A DNA stretch of 64,000 nt from Helicobacter saguini. Lineage in GTDB: Bacteria > Campylobacterota > Campylobacteria > Campylobacterales > Helicobacteraceae. The stretch is from assembly GCF_000762875.2 (NCBI RefSeq), contig NZ_JRMP02000011.1:1-64000 (forward strand), read 5' to 3'. A model generated the notes under the pieces. It did not search any database and was not told the DNA's origin. It saw only the letters and a list, made by a program, of their open reading frames with translations. A program made the position numbers and the translations under genes. Of this stretch, positions 27,442 to 36,235 are shown one piece after another; the stretch's first letter is position 1; each line of letters begins with the position of its first letter.

Positions 27442-28929
27442 ATGCTTGATACAAAAAAGTTTGTAAATGAAATGTTTAATCTAGGCTGTGAGTATATTAG
27501 CGGCGTGCCTTGTAGCTATCTTAGCCCTTTAATTAATTGTAGTATAAATAGTGGAAAGTTTATTATGGCAAATAATGAGGGTGATGCGGTAGCGATTGCT
27601 TCGGGTGTGTCTCTTTGTGGAATGGGTGAAAATTCGTCTCGTACGCAATCTTTGCGGGAGCTTGATTTTTCTTTGTGCGACAGCACTGATAGGCTAGTCT
27701 CCGCAGAAAAATCTACGCAACCCGCAAATCTTACGCACGATACTAGAATTTCTACACAAGATTCTAAACAAACAAATCCCCCTGAAAATTACCGAAAAGA
27801 CGCCGATTTTTTCGGTGTAACTCTTATGCAAAATAGCGGTTTGAGTAACGCTTTAAGCCCCTTAACAAGCCTTAATTACACCTTTAAAATCCCCATTTTG
27901 GGCTTCGTATCTTTGCGTGGGGAGCGAGATTCTAATAACATTAATACAGATGAGCCCCAGCACGAGTTGCTAGGCATTATCACAGATAAATTGCTAAAAA
28001 CTTGCAAAATCAAATATGAGATTTTAAGCGAAAATATGGATGTGGCATTAATGCAACTACAACACGCAAAAAAGATTCTAAAAAGAAGGGAGAGTTTCTT
28101 TTTTATCGTGCGGCAAGGCACTTTTAGCAAGGTTGGCTTAGAATCTAAAAGCTTAGAATCTAGCAACATAGAATCTAATATTATAGAATCTAAAAATACT
28201 AAACCCGCACAAATAACGCGTCTAAACGCCTTAGAATCTATCCAAAAAATCGCTAAAGATTCTATACTCCTTGCTACCACAGGCAAGTGTGGCAGAGAGC
28301 TTTATGAGTTAGGCGATAAGGCAAATCAGCTTTATATGGTAGGCTCGATGGGCTGTGTGTCGCCCTTAGGACTTGGAATCTCTTTAGGCACGAATAAAAA
28401 AGTTATAGCAATCGATGGCGATTCAGCCCTCCTTATGCGTTTAGGTAGTATGGCGGCAAATGCGTATTACACGCAAAAACGCAATAACTTTTGCCATATT
28501 TTACTAGATAATGAAAGCCATGATAGCACCGGCGGACAGGATAATCTCTCGCCCTTTATTGATTTTGCTTTAATTGCTAAGGCGTGTGGGTATCAACACA
28601 TTTTTGTGGCGAAAAATTTAAGTGAGTTTGAATCTTATTTGCAAATGTTTATGGAATCTAAAAGCATAGTCATTGCGAGAGAAAGCGAAGCAATCCATAA
28701 AATTAGCAAAAAAGATTCTAAGAATGTAGATTGCCACGATTTAAATTCTAGCGAATTTAAATCTCGCAATGACAATAAAAAGTCTAAAAGCCCCACCAAC
28801 CACTCTATTAATAAAGGTGCATTTTTTATATATCTAAAAATAACAAAAGGTAGTAAAGAAAATCTAGGTCGCCCAAAAATCACACCTAAGCAAGTCGCCA
28901 CTCGTTTAAATAAGTTTATAAAAACTTAG
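27442..28929 (+). CDS. aepY: Phosphonopyruvate decarboxylase with inserted repeat peptides
   Basis: Thiamine-diphosphate enzyme that turns phosphonopyruvate into phosphonoacetaldehyde, the step that makes phosphonate synthesis irreversible. Visible are FISGVPCSYLSPLI-like SGVPCSYLSPLI, NNEGDAVAIASG (cofactor-activating glutamate), GVTLMQNSGLSNALSPLTSL, DEPQHE and the TPP-binding GDSALLMRLGS with DNESHDSTGGQ. At 495 residues it is longer than the usual 370-390. A 120-bp element (27631-27750) splits the region between ASGVSLCG and GVTLMQNSG; more repeat peptide lies at SLESSNIESNIIES and near the C-terminus (28669-28773). It follows the phase-variable methyltransferase closely. The partner PepM is not in the window. 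Confidence 0.9.
   Translation: MLDTKKFVNEMFNLGCEYISGVPCSYLSPLINCSINSGKFIMANNEGDAVAIASGVSLCGMGENSSRTQSLRELDFSLCDSTDRLVSAEKSTQPANLTHDTRISTQDSKQTNPPENYRKDADFFGVTLMQNSGLSNALSPLTSLNYTFKIPILGFVSLRGERDSNNINTDEPQHELLGIITDKLLKTCKIKYEILSENMDVALMQLQHAKKILKRRESFFFIVRQGTFSKVGLESKSLESSNIESNIIESKNTKPAQITRLNALESIQKIAKDSILLATTGKCGRELYELGDKANQLYMVGSMGCVSPLGLGISLGTNKKVIAIDGDSALLMRLGSMAANAYYTQKRNNFCHILLDNESHDSTGGQDNLSPFIDFALIAKACGYQHIFVAKNLSEFESYLQMFMESKSIVIARESEAIHKISKKDSKNVDCHDLNSSEFKSRNDNKKSKSPTNHSINKGAFFIYLKITKGSKENLGRPKITPKQVATRLNKFIKT
27631..27750. repeat. 120-bp dispersed element, copy in aepY
   Basis: About 94% identical by eye to 12862-12981 in priA, with equal length and the same translation frame. 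It lies between two conserved TPP-enzyme blocks, so its product must be tolerated as a loop, or the enzyme is inactive. Confidence 0.92.
28669..28773. repeat. Inverted repeat of the GTCATTGCGAG...GCAATCCA type inside aepY
   Basis: Arms 28669-28680 and 28762-28773 (GTCATTGCGAGA and its complement) are perfect; inner GCAATC/GATTGC also pair. The interior carries AGATTCTA. The encoded peptides (VIARESEAIHK, FKSRNDNK) lie in the linker before the last helix of AepY. Confidence 0.85.
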
Positions 28930-28932
28930 AAT

Positions 28933-29832
28933 CTAAATATTGCAATACCTTTGATACTGCTTTGGAGTGCAGGAGTGGAAGTCTTTGAAGTTTTTGCAAA
29001 AAGCAGAAATGTTTATGTAGCCTACTTCATTTGCGATTTGAGAAATGCTTTTGTGCGTTGTTTTTAGCAAACTAGTTGCCTTTTTTATCCTAAGATATTT
29101 GATAAATTGATAAATGCTACTACCATATCGTGCCTTAAAGTCGCCATTTAGCTTACTTACACTCACGCCAAACTCTTCACTTAAAGCATTTAAAGTAATA
29201 TCATCTTGGCAGTTTCTCTCTAAAAATGCTACTACATTTTGCAGATAATCTAGTGGAGATTCTATATATTCTTGCAAAAATAATAATAAATTTAAAGTCT
29301 GTATCCTAAGAAAATCGCTATTTGCACGAATATTTACTTGTGAAAATATACGCTTTAGCTTTGGGACGTTTAATATCACTTTTGGGGTGTTAAATCTATC
29401 GTGTAATCTTGCTAGTTTGAGCGATTTTAATAAGCTTTGCAAAGGCTTTATAGCATAATTTATATCGATATGAAATTCTATTGCTTGGCAGTTAATATTT
29501 GTAGCGGTGTATTTTTGAGCTGAATTGCAACACCAGATACTATTTTTAGCTAAATTAAACTCTTTATTTTTATCAAAAAAGCCTTTATACTCGCCATTAA
29601 GACAGATTCCAAAATGCAAGTGCATATCATTGCTTGTGTTACTAAAATCTTTAAAATTCCCATTAAAATTACCTATATTAAGATACACTCCATCAAATAA
29701 ATATATCCCTTTAGAATCTATATTAAAATTTTTAGAGCAAACTTTTAAGTCGGTAAATTCTGGGTTTTTATCATTTGTAAATTCGCTTACTTCCCAAGAT
29801 TTATTTGCCTTTATAAAATTTAAATATGCCAT
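28933..29832 (-). CDS. AraC-family transcriptional regulator (YbtA-like position)
   Basis: 299-residue regulator with a C-terminal double helix-turn-helix (about 200-295: LNALSEEFGVSVSKLNGDFK and ISQIANEVGYINISAFCKNF ending CTPKQYQRY) and an N-terminal ligand-sensing half. ATG at 29832 with GGAG six bases upstream is chosen over an in-frame TTG four codons earlier. It is divergent from the TonB receptor gene across 162 bp. In the yersiniabactin system the AraC protein YbtA binds ferric siderophore and activates receptor and transporter genes; the gene order here suggests the same logic. Confidence 0.88.
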   Translation of the reverse strand: MAYLNFIKANKSWEVSEFTNDKNPEFTDLKVCSKNFNIDSKGIYLFDGVYLNIGNFNGNFKDFSNTSNDMHLHFGICLNGEYKGFFDKNKEFNLAKNSIWCCNSAQKYTATNINCQAIEFHIDINYAIKPLQSLLKSLKLARLHDRFNTPKVILNVPKLKRIFSQVNIRANSDFLRIQTLNLLLFLQEYIESPLDYLQNVVAFLERNCQDDITLNALSEEFGVSVSKLNGDFKARYGSSIYQFIKYLRIKKATSLLKTTHKSISQIANEVGYINISAFCKNFKDFHSCTPKQYQRYCNI

Positions 29833-29866
29833 TTGATACTCCAAAAATACATTCTTTTTGTGAAAA

Positions 29867-29936
29867 ATTATAATGCTAAAAATGTTAAGAATGAATTTTA
29901 TTTTTGTGATTTTGAGTTATTTTGTGATTTTGGGGT
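29867..29936. promoter_or_regulatory. Candidate divergent promoter and AraC operator
   Basis: ATTATAAT at 29867-29874 can serve as a -10 element on either strand. Downstream on the plus strand, TTTTGTGATTTTGAG (29902) and TTTTGTGATTTTGGG (29920) form a direct repeat with an 18-bp period, the kind of paired half-site AraC proteins bind. The role is inferred from position and pattern. Confidence 0.45.
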
Positions 29937-29994
29937 AGAAATAAAAATGTTGGCGAAATAAAATGCGAGTTTTAAAATGTTAAAAGGAAAACTT

Positions 29995-32520
29995 ATGAAA
30001 AAGTATATATCAATTATGGCTTTTGTGGCTATATCTTTAAACGCACTTTTGAATGCGGCGGATTCTAAAGATTCTATAGAATCTAACTCCTTAAGGGGTG
30101 GTCGGGCGGGAATAGATAAAAAAGATTCTATAGAATCTAAAAAGCAAAATATGTTGCCATCACTCAACATGACAGATAACACGGATTTTGCCAACCTATC
30201 GCCCACCCACCACCCTACTGAGAAAAAAGATTCTATAGAATCTAAAAACCAAAATATGTTGCTATCACTTAATATGGCGGATGCGGATTCTACCAGCCTA
30301 AACGCCGCTCACCGCCCTACTAATAATATAGATTCTATAGAATCTAAAAACCAAAACACCGCTAATCGCCCTAGTGATAAAGCAGATTCTAACACCCTAA
30401 AAATACAAGGCGTAGTAACCACTGCAAATAAATATGAAGCATTGCTAAGCTCCATAAACTCAAGTGTGCAAGTAGCAACTGAAAAAGAAATAAAAAACGC
30501 AGAGATTAAAAATAGCGATGAGCTAGGGAGTCTCTTTGCAGGATTGCAGATTCTAAATAATGGTGGTATTGCCTTTCCTATGGCTAGTTTGCGTGGGATT
30601 TCTAGTCCTGATTTTTACTCTACTACGCTAAATCTTTATGTAGATGGTGTGCCTCAAGCTCCAAACTTTATTATACAAGCACTAGGCGATGTGGAGCAAG
30701 TCGAGTTGTTAAGAGGACCACAAGGAACGTTGTATGGCGAAAATTCACAAGCTGGACTAATAATAATTCGCACTAAAAATCCTTTAAAAGGAAATTATGC
30801 AAATATCTCACTTACAGGCTCAAGGCTATATGAAGATATAAACGCATATATCGGTCATAATTTGATAAAAGATACATTATGGATAAAGGCAAATCTAAGA
30901 TATATTTATGAAAATGGCTTTATAACGCAAGGAAGTAAGAATCTAAATACGGCTCAAAGCATTTTAGGTGGCGTAAGTGTGTATTATCAGCCTTTTAGTA
31001 ATCTATTAGCGACTTTAAGTTATAACTTTAATGTTATACCTGAGAATAAAAAAACATTTTATCTAACAAAGACGCAATATGAAAATGGCTATAAAATTAA
31101 TGTAGGTGCGCCAAGTGTGGATAATATGATGGGCGATTGCACGGACCCTAGCGACCCTACATCTTGCACCCCAAATAATTCAACCTTAGGTAATCAAAAC
31201 GCCGTATATAGCTACAATCCATTCCAAAAGATAAACGCTCATTCTGCTAGTTTAAAGCTAGAATATAGCCTAGATTCTCATATCCTTAGCTCCATTTCAG
31301 CCTTTAACTACGCAGGGAGCTTAGCTAATCCTTATCCTATCGTGCAAACAGATGGAAAAAGTGACAGCGGATATTTCTACAATACTACGCAGTTTTTAGA
31401 AGAACTGCGACTTGATAGCGAATATGATAATGGTATAAAATCTAGCATAGGGCTGTATTATAAATATCTATTAGTTGATAATGGTATGAGAGGCTATATA
31501 GCAAATTTGCCTAATGATTTTACTGCCTTTGGCTTTAGGGCAAATTGGAATACAAAAGAGTATGTAAATACCATAGCAATCTTTGGAGATACTAGCATTC
31601 CTTTAGGAGAGCATTTTGACTTAGGACTTGGGGCGCGCTATCAGTATTATCACGCGAAAGTAGATTCACCACTTAGCCCTGGAGCTGGGATAACTGAGCC
31701 TTTTAGTAATTCTAAGGGCTGGAATATTTTTAATCCTAGAATAAGTATAGGATACAAGCTAAATGAAATAATTAAGCTTTATATCGCAGGGACACAAAGC
31801 ACAAAAGCTGGGGGCTTTGCTAAATTCCCTTATGCTGATAAGGATGAAGAGCCTTATAATATAGAGCAAGTGTATAGTGCAGAGCTAGGAAGCCATTTAA
31901 ACTTCTTAGATTCTAGACTTAGGGCGAATGTAGCGGCATACTATATGTATATACAGGATAGACAAACTTATGCAGGGACTGCACTAAATCAAAGTATTGT
32001 AAATGTGGGCGATGCTTTTAGTAGTGGAGTAGATTTTGACATAGGATATTATGATGATAGATTACAAGCAAGTCTTGGTATAAATATCGGCGTGGCAAAA
32101 TATCTAAATGGTGCGAAAAATGTAGGACAAGTAGTAATTGCAGGGCAGTTAGGAAACTATGATGTAAGAGGGCAAAATCTAAAATATTCTCCACTTTTAA
32201 GCCTTGTGGCAAATGTAGATTATAATGTGTGGAATGTGAAAAATCATAGATTCTATATCGGTGGTAATGCAAGATTTTATACAGAACAATATCACTATGA
32301 TTATGATAGGTCTAATGCTAGTGATGATTTAAAAGAGAAGGCTTATATTCTATTAGATTTAAATATGCGATATGCGTATAAAAATATTGTAGTAAAAATC
32401 TTTAGTCAAAATAGCACAAATTCACGCCATGCGATATATGCACGCTCACTTGGGGGACCTGCGTATTATATCCCAGCAAATCCATGGAATATAGGAGTGA
32501 ATATTAGCTATTCGATGTAA
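29995..32520 (+). CDS. TonB-dependent outer-membrane receptor (FyuA-like siderophore receptor)
   Basis: 841-residue outer-membrane receptor. A signal peptide (MKKYISIMAFVAISLNALLN) is followed by about 110 residues of repeat-encoded linker ([30 protein letters not shown]), then the plug with a TonB-box-like KIQGVVTTANK, QVELLRGPQGTLYGENSQAG, and a beta-barrel ending in NPWNIGVNISYSM with a terminal aromatic-rich strand. Start is the ATG at 29995 behind AAAGGA, not the ATG six codons earlier. With the AraC gene, MFS and two ABC genes nearby it probably imports a ferric siderophore made by other organisms. The linker between signal sequence and TonB box is unusually long for such a receptor. 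Confidence 0.92.
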   Translation: MKKYISIMAFVAISLNALLNAADSKDSIESNSLRGGRAGIDKKDSIESKKQNMLPSLNMTDNTDFANLSPTHHPTEKKDSIESKNQNMLLSLNMADADSTSLNAAHRPTNNIDSIESKNQNTANRPSDKADSNTLKIQGVVTTANKYEALLSSINSSVQVATEKEIKNAEIKNSDELGSLFAGLQILNNGGIAFPMASLRGISSPDFYSTTLNLYVDGVPQAPNFIIQALGDVEQVELLRGPQGTLYGENSQAGLIIIRTKNPLKGNYANISLTGSRLYEDINAYIGHNLIKDTLWIKANLRYIYENGFITQGSKNLNTAQSILGGVSVYYQPFSNLLATLSYNFNVIPENKKTFYLTKTQYENGYKINVGAPSVDNMMGDCTDPSDPTSCTPNNSTLGNQNAVYSYNPFQKINAHSASLKLEYSLDSHILSSISAFNYAGSLANPYPIVQTDGKSDSGYFYNTTQFLEELRLDSEYDNGIKSSIGLYYKYLLVDNGMRGYIANLPNDFTAFGFRANWNTKEYVNTIAIFGDTSIPLGEHFDLGLGARYQYYHAKVDSPLSPGAGITEPFSNSKGWNIFNPRISIGYKLNEIIKLYIAGTQSTKAGGFAKFPYADKDEEPYNIEQVYSAELGSHLNFLDSRLRANVAAYYMYIQDRQTYAGTALNQSIVNVGDAFSSGVDFDIGYYDDRLQASLGINIGVAKYLNGAKNVGQVVIAGQLGNYDVRGQNLKYSPLLSLVANVDYNVWNVKNHRFYIGGNARFYTEQYHYDYDRSNASDDLKEKAYILLDLNMRYAYKNIVVKIFSQNSTNSRHAIYARSLGGPAYYIPANPWNIGVNISYSM
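30070..30139. repeat. Composite repeat unit inside the TonB receptor gene
   Basis: AGATTCTATAGAATCT, then ACTCCTTAAGGGGTGGTCGG and GGGAATAGATAAA, then AGATTCTATAGAATCT. It matches the intergenic unit at 5749 at nearly every base. Confidence 0.85.
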
Positions 32521-32934
32521 CTGATAGGGTGGTGGGTGGCAAGAATAGATTCTATCCACTCAAAGGGCGGTGGGTGGGCGATAGGTTTAAGAAAAACAGA
32601 ATCTAGATTCTATCTATCAGTATTACAGAATCTAAAATTGATTTTTAAATATTTTTATCTATTCCCACCCTGCCACCCTTTAAGGATGAAAAATATTTAT
32701 AGAATCTAGATTCTGTAAAAATATTTTTTAAGTGGTGGTTAGGCTAAATAAAAGATATTTATAAAATATCCTATCGCCCACCCACCACCCTATTTTTTTA
32801 AATTATAGAATCTAGATTCTATAAAAATATGTGGTTTAAGTGGAAATAGATAAAAATATTTAAAAGTTTAGATTCTATATTTTTATCCTATCGCCCGTCC
32901 GCCACCCTATTTGATAATTAAAAGGAGAGATGAA
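32521..32934. repeat. Repeat-filled spacer before the MFS/ABC operon
   Basis: No gene. It holds at least four copies of the G/C-rich repeat in both orientations and several palindromic AGATTCTA pairs. The stretch 32538-32585 is identical over 48 bp to 36110-36157 between the two ABC genes. The final AAAAGGAGAG is the MFS ribosome binding site. A promoter for the operon must lie here or upstream, but none stands out. Confidence 0.75.
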
Positions 32935-34206
32935 ATGAATATTAAGCAACTTTATATCTTAAGTTTTTGTGTATATCTAATCGTTAGCATATTCACATTT
33001 ATGCTTTATACTGCCTTGCCAGCTATGATTGCAAAGGAAGGTTTATCGCCGCAGTATAGCGGATTAGTTTTTATGAGTATGCTACCATTTATGCTTAGTT
33101 TTTTTTACTCTGGCTTTATAGAATCTTTTCGCAAACGTAAAAAATCCGCACTAAAGATTCTAATGTGTGGTTGTAATCTAGCCTTAGGTCTTTTGTATTT
33201 TTTAATTGCATTTTTAGATTTAATTAATGATTTTTATATCATACTTGGTATCTTTGTGATTATGAATATCCTTTGCTCTTGTAGTATAGTATGTCTAAAT
33301 GGCGTAGGAATTGAGCAAAGCAATAGAAATCAAAAAATAACGCTAAATACCATAATGCTACTTGCAAGTGGGCTAGGTGGTGCTATAGGCATTATTTTAA
33401 GTCTTATAATATATGATAAATTTGGCTTTAGAATCTGCAATATTTTTTTAGGTTTTAGCATTCTAATATCGTGTCTGCCTTTATTTAGACTACATTATGT
33501 AGATTCTATAAAGTTTATACCTCAAAAGATTCTAAACACATTAAAATCAAAGAAAAGCTGGAAAAATATCTTAAGTCTAATATTGCTTATTTTTCCTTTA
33601 GTATTAAATAATTCTATGAGTTCTACGCTACTTATATACTTAGGCTTTGAGGTAAGTGTGGTTGGAATCTTAAGTGGTATTTTAAGCTCACTAGCTCTTG
33701 TTATTGCCTCGCCATTAATGTATAGCTTTATTAGATTCTGTGGCTTTTATAATGCGTTAAAAATTACGCTAATTTTTGAAGTTTTGCTTTTTACTTTTAT
33801 GGCTTTAAATATGGTGCTTTGGCAGTCACATTTGTATATTATTATTACGCTATTTTTGGCGTCCCTTTGCTTTGGAGCGCAGTTTATATTTTGCTACACT
33901 TTGGGGATGCGATGGTGTGAAGATTCGTCTCAAAGTGGTGTAGATTTTAGCTTTTTGCGAATGAGTGAAAATGCTGGATTTATCATCGCTGGGATTATAG
34001 CTAGTCAAATTGTAGGGATATTTGTAGCAAATATTAATGATATTAAATCTTTAGATTCTATAAATCTTAGCTCAATATCACTAATTTTTACTCACAAAGG
34101 AATAGATAATAATTTATCTAAGGCGTATTTTTATATTTTTATATTAAGTGCAATATTCGCACTACTTGGACTTATATCAATTAAAGGAGTTAAAAATGAA
34201 AAATGA
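32935..34206 (+). CDS. Major facilitator superfamily transporter (YbtX-like)
   Basis: 423-residue membrane protein with about 12 hydrophobic helices, starting MNIKQLYILSFCVYLIVSIF. The early loop SGFIESFRKRKKSALK fits the basic loop between helices 2 and 3 of MFS proteins. ATG at 32935 with AGGAG seven bases upstream is chosen; an upstream TTG would put that site inside the gene. It overlaps the following ABC gene by 11 bp, so they are co-translated. In the yersiniabactin system YbtX is an accessory MFS protein linked to metal uptake; the same task is inferred here. Confidence 0.85.
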   Translation: MNIKQLYILSFCVYLIVSIFTFMLYTALPAMIAKEGLSPQYSGLVFMSMLPFMLSFFYSGFIESFRKRKKSALKILMCGCNLALGLLYFLIAFLDLINDFYIILGIFVIMNILCSCSIVCLNGVGIEQSNRNQKITLNTIMLLASGLGGAIGIILSLIIYDKFGFRICNIFLGFSILISCLPLFRLHYVDSIKFIPQKILNTLKSKKSWKNILSLILLIFPLVLNNSMSSTLLIYLGFEVSVVGILSGILSSLALVIASPLMYSFIRFCGFYNALKITLIFEVLLFTFMALNMVLWQSHLYIIITLFLASLCFGAQFIFCYTLGMRWCEDSSQSGVDFSFLRMSENAGFIIAGIIASQIVGIFVANINDIKSLDSINLSSISLIFTHKGIDNNLSKAYFYIFILSAIFALLGLISIKGVKNEK

Positions 34207-36046
34207 TTTAGATTCTATAAATACCAAACTAGATTCTATTATTTTAGATTCTAAAAAAAAGGGTATAGCAAGGCTTTTAGAGCTAAGTAGTCAAAAAAGC
34301 TTTATGCTTGTGTTTTCTGGAATCTTTTCAGCACTTTCTGCCATTTTGCAGTTTGTGCCTTATTTTGCTAGTTATTTAATAGCGTGTGAATTTATCTTAT
34401 ATCCACTAGATTCTATAGATAATGCTTATGTGCTTTATTGTGGTTTAATAGCCATTGTTAGCGTATTTGCATCTATGGTTTGCACAGGAGTTAGCTTTAC
34501 TTTAAGCCATTTTGCCGCATATAGAATCTTATATAACATTCGCCTTAGAATCTTAGCTCACCTAGCCACTTTACCGCTAGGCTATTTTACTGCGACAACA
34601 AAGGGCGAGATTCATAAAAATGTGCAAGAAAATGTTGAAAAGATTGAAAATTTTATCGCACATAAGATTCCAGAGTTTTTAATGACTTTAATCGGTGCTT
34701 TAAGCATATTTGGCGTATTTTTGTGGGCTAATGTTTGGCTAGGGCTAGTTTGCATTGCAGTGTATATTATTGCCTTGAGAGTGCAATTTAGCATTTATAA
34801 AAAGGGGAGTATGAAAGAAGAAATTGAGCGATTTTATGGAATGCAAGAGAGAATAAATGCTAGAAGTATCGAGTATGTCGATGGTATGAGTGCTATAAAG
34901 CTTTTTAATAAATCTGCCTTTAGCTTTTCAAATCTAGCAAATAGCATAAATGCGTATAAAAACTACACTTTAAGCTTTACATATAAATGTATGCCAACTT
35001 TTGCAGCATTTAATGTGTTAACAAATTGCTTTATATTTTTTATTATGCCTTTAAGTGCATATTTTATCTTGCAGGATACACAGGATTTAGTCTTTGTGCT
35101 AACTATTTTATTTTTTGTAATGATGAGTAATGGGCTAATAGCGCCACTTTTAAAGATTCTAACTCTTAGTAGTGAAGTAATGCAAATAAGTGAAGGGGTA
35201 AGGCGAATTGATAATATTTTTAAAATTAAGCCCTTATTAGAATCTAGTAATCCACAAATACCAAAAAACTATGATATTACTTTTAAAAATGTAAATTTTG
35301 TTTATCCTTTAGATTCTAAAGATTCTAATGCAAATTCTACAGAATCTAAAACGGAAAAATTTGCTCTAAAAAATATTAATTTTACACTAAAACAAGGAGA
35401 ATTTTTAGTAATCTTAGGGCAAAGTGGCGGAGGCAAAAGCACGATACTTTCGCTACTTGCAAGATTTTTTGATATAGAATCTGGTGAAATTAAAATAGGT
35501 GGAGTAAATATTAAAGATATTAAAACGCAGGATTTAATGAATCTTTTAAGCTTGGTATTTCAAGATAGCTTTTTATTTTTAGATACTTTGAGTGAAAATA
35601 TTAAGGCTGGGTGTAAAAATGCTAGTGAAAAAGAAGTGCTAAAGGCAATTAAAGATTCTAATTGTGCTAAGATAGTCCAAAAAATCGGGCTAGATTCTAT
35701 AATAAATAAAGATTCTTTAAGCGGTGGTGAGACTCAAAGGGTAAATATTGCTCGTGCTATGCTAAAAAATGCACCCATATTCTTACTAGATGAGATTACT
35801 GCAAATCTTGATACGCATAATGAGAATGCGATAAATAAATCAATTTCTACACTATCAAAGCAAGATAAAACCATAATAATGGTAACTCATAAATTACAAA
35901 GTGTGAAATATGCTGATAAAATCGCCCTAATTGATAAAGGTGAACTTATTGCCTTTGGCAGTCATAGTGAGCTTTTGCAATCTTGTCAAATGTATAAAGA
36001 TATGTGGCAAATGCAGCATAAAGCAAGGGAGTGGAGCGTGATTTAA
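34196..36046 (+). CDS. ABC transporter, fused membrane and ATPase domains (YbtP/IrtA-like siderophore importer half)
   Basis: 616-residue half-transporter with an exporter-type six-helix membrane domain (about 40-330) and a C-terminal ATPase: Walker A GQSGGGKST, signature LSGGETQRVNIARAML, Walker B PIFLLDEIT and the switch histidine in MVTHKL. Known YbtP/YbtQ and IrtA/IrtB proteins have this exporter fold but import metal siderophores. The ATG at 34196 overlaps the MFS stop. A short repeat insert (DSKDSNANSTESK) interrupts the start of the ATPase. It probably pairs with the gene at 36236 as a heterodimer. Confidence 0.9.
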   Translation: MKNDLDSINTKLDSIILDSKKKGIARLLELSSQKSFMLVFSGIFSALSAILQFVPYFASYLIACEFILYPLDSIDNAYVLYCGLIAIVSVFASMVCTGVSFTLSHFAAYRILYNIRLRILAHLATLPLGYFTATTKGEIHKNVQENVEKIENFIAHKIPEFLMTLIGALSIFGVFLWANVWLGLVCIAVYIIALRVQFSIYKKGSMKEEIERFYGMQERINARSIEYVDGMSAIKLFNKSAFSFSNLANSINAYKNYTLSFTYKCMPTFAAFNVLTNCFIFFIMPLSAYFILQDTQDLVFVLTILFFVMMSNGLIAPLLKILTLSSEVMQISEGVRRIDNIFKIKPLLESSNPQIPKNYDITFKNVNFVYPLDSKDSNANSTESKTEKFALKNINFTLKQGEFLVILGQSGGGKSTILSLLARFFDIESGEIKIGGVNIKDIKTQDLMNLLSLVFQDSFLFLDTLSENIKAGCKNASEKEVLKAIKDSNCAKIVQKIGLDSIINKDSLSGGETQRVNIARAMLKNAPIFLLDEITANLDTHNENAINKSISTLSKQDKTIIMVTHKLQSVKYADKIALIDKGELIAFGSHSELLQSCQMYKDMWQMQHKAREWSVI

Positions 36047-36235
36047 GCCATCCACTAAAAGAGTGGGCGATAGGAAAAGCTAGATTCTGTTTTCTAAAAG
36101 GGTGGTGGTGGCAAGAATAGATTCTATCCACTCAAAGGGCGGTGGGTGGGCGATAGGAAATGAGCGAAGCGAAATATAGAATCTAGATTCTATAAAAATA
36201 TTTAACCTATTAATTAAAAATAAAAAGGAGCAACA
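36047..36235. repeat. Repeat-filled spacer between the two ABC genes
   Basis: Carries three copies of the G-rich repeat and a TAGAATCTAGATTCTATA palindrome; 36110-36157 is identical to 32538-32585. The last bases (AAAAAGGAGCAACA) are the ribosome binding site of the next gene. Confidence 0.8.

Noticed and set aside
32521-32934. Insertion-sequence remnant before the MFS gene
   Set aside because: No transposase-like codons in any frame; the inverted signals are copies of the dispersed repeats.
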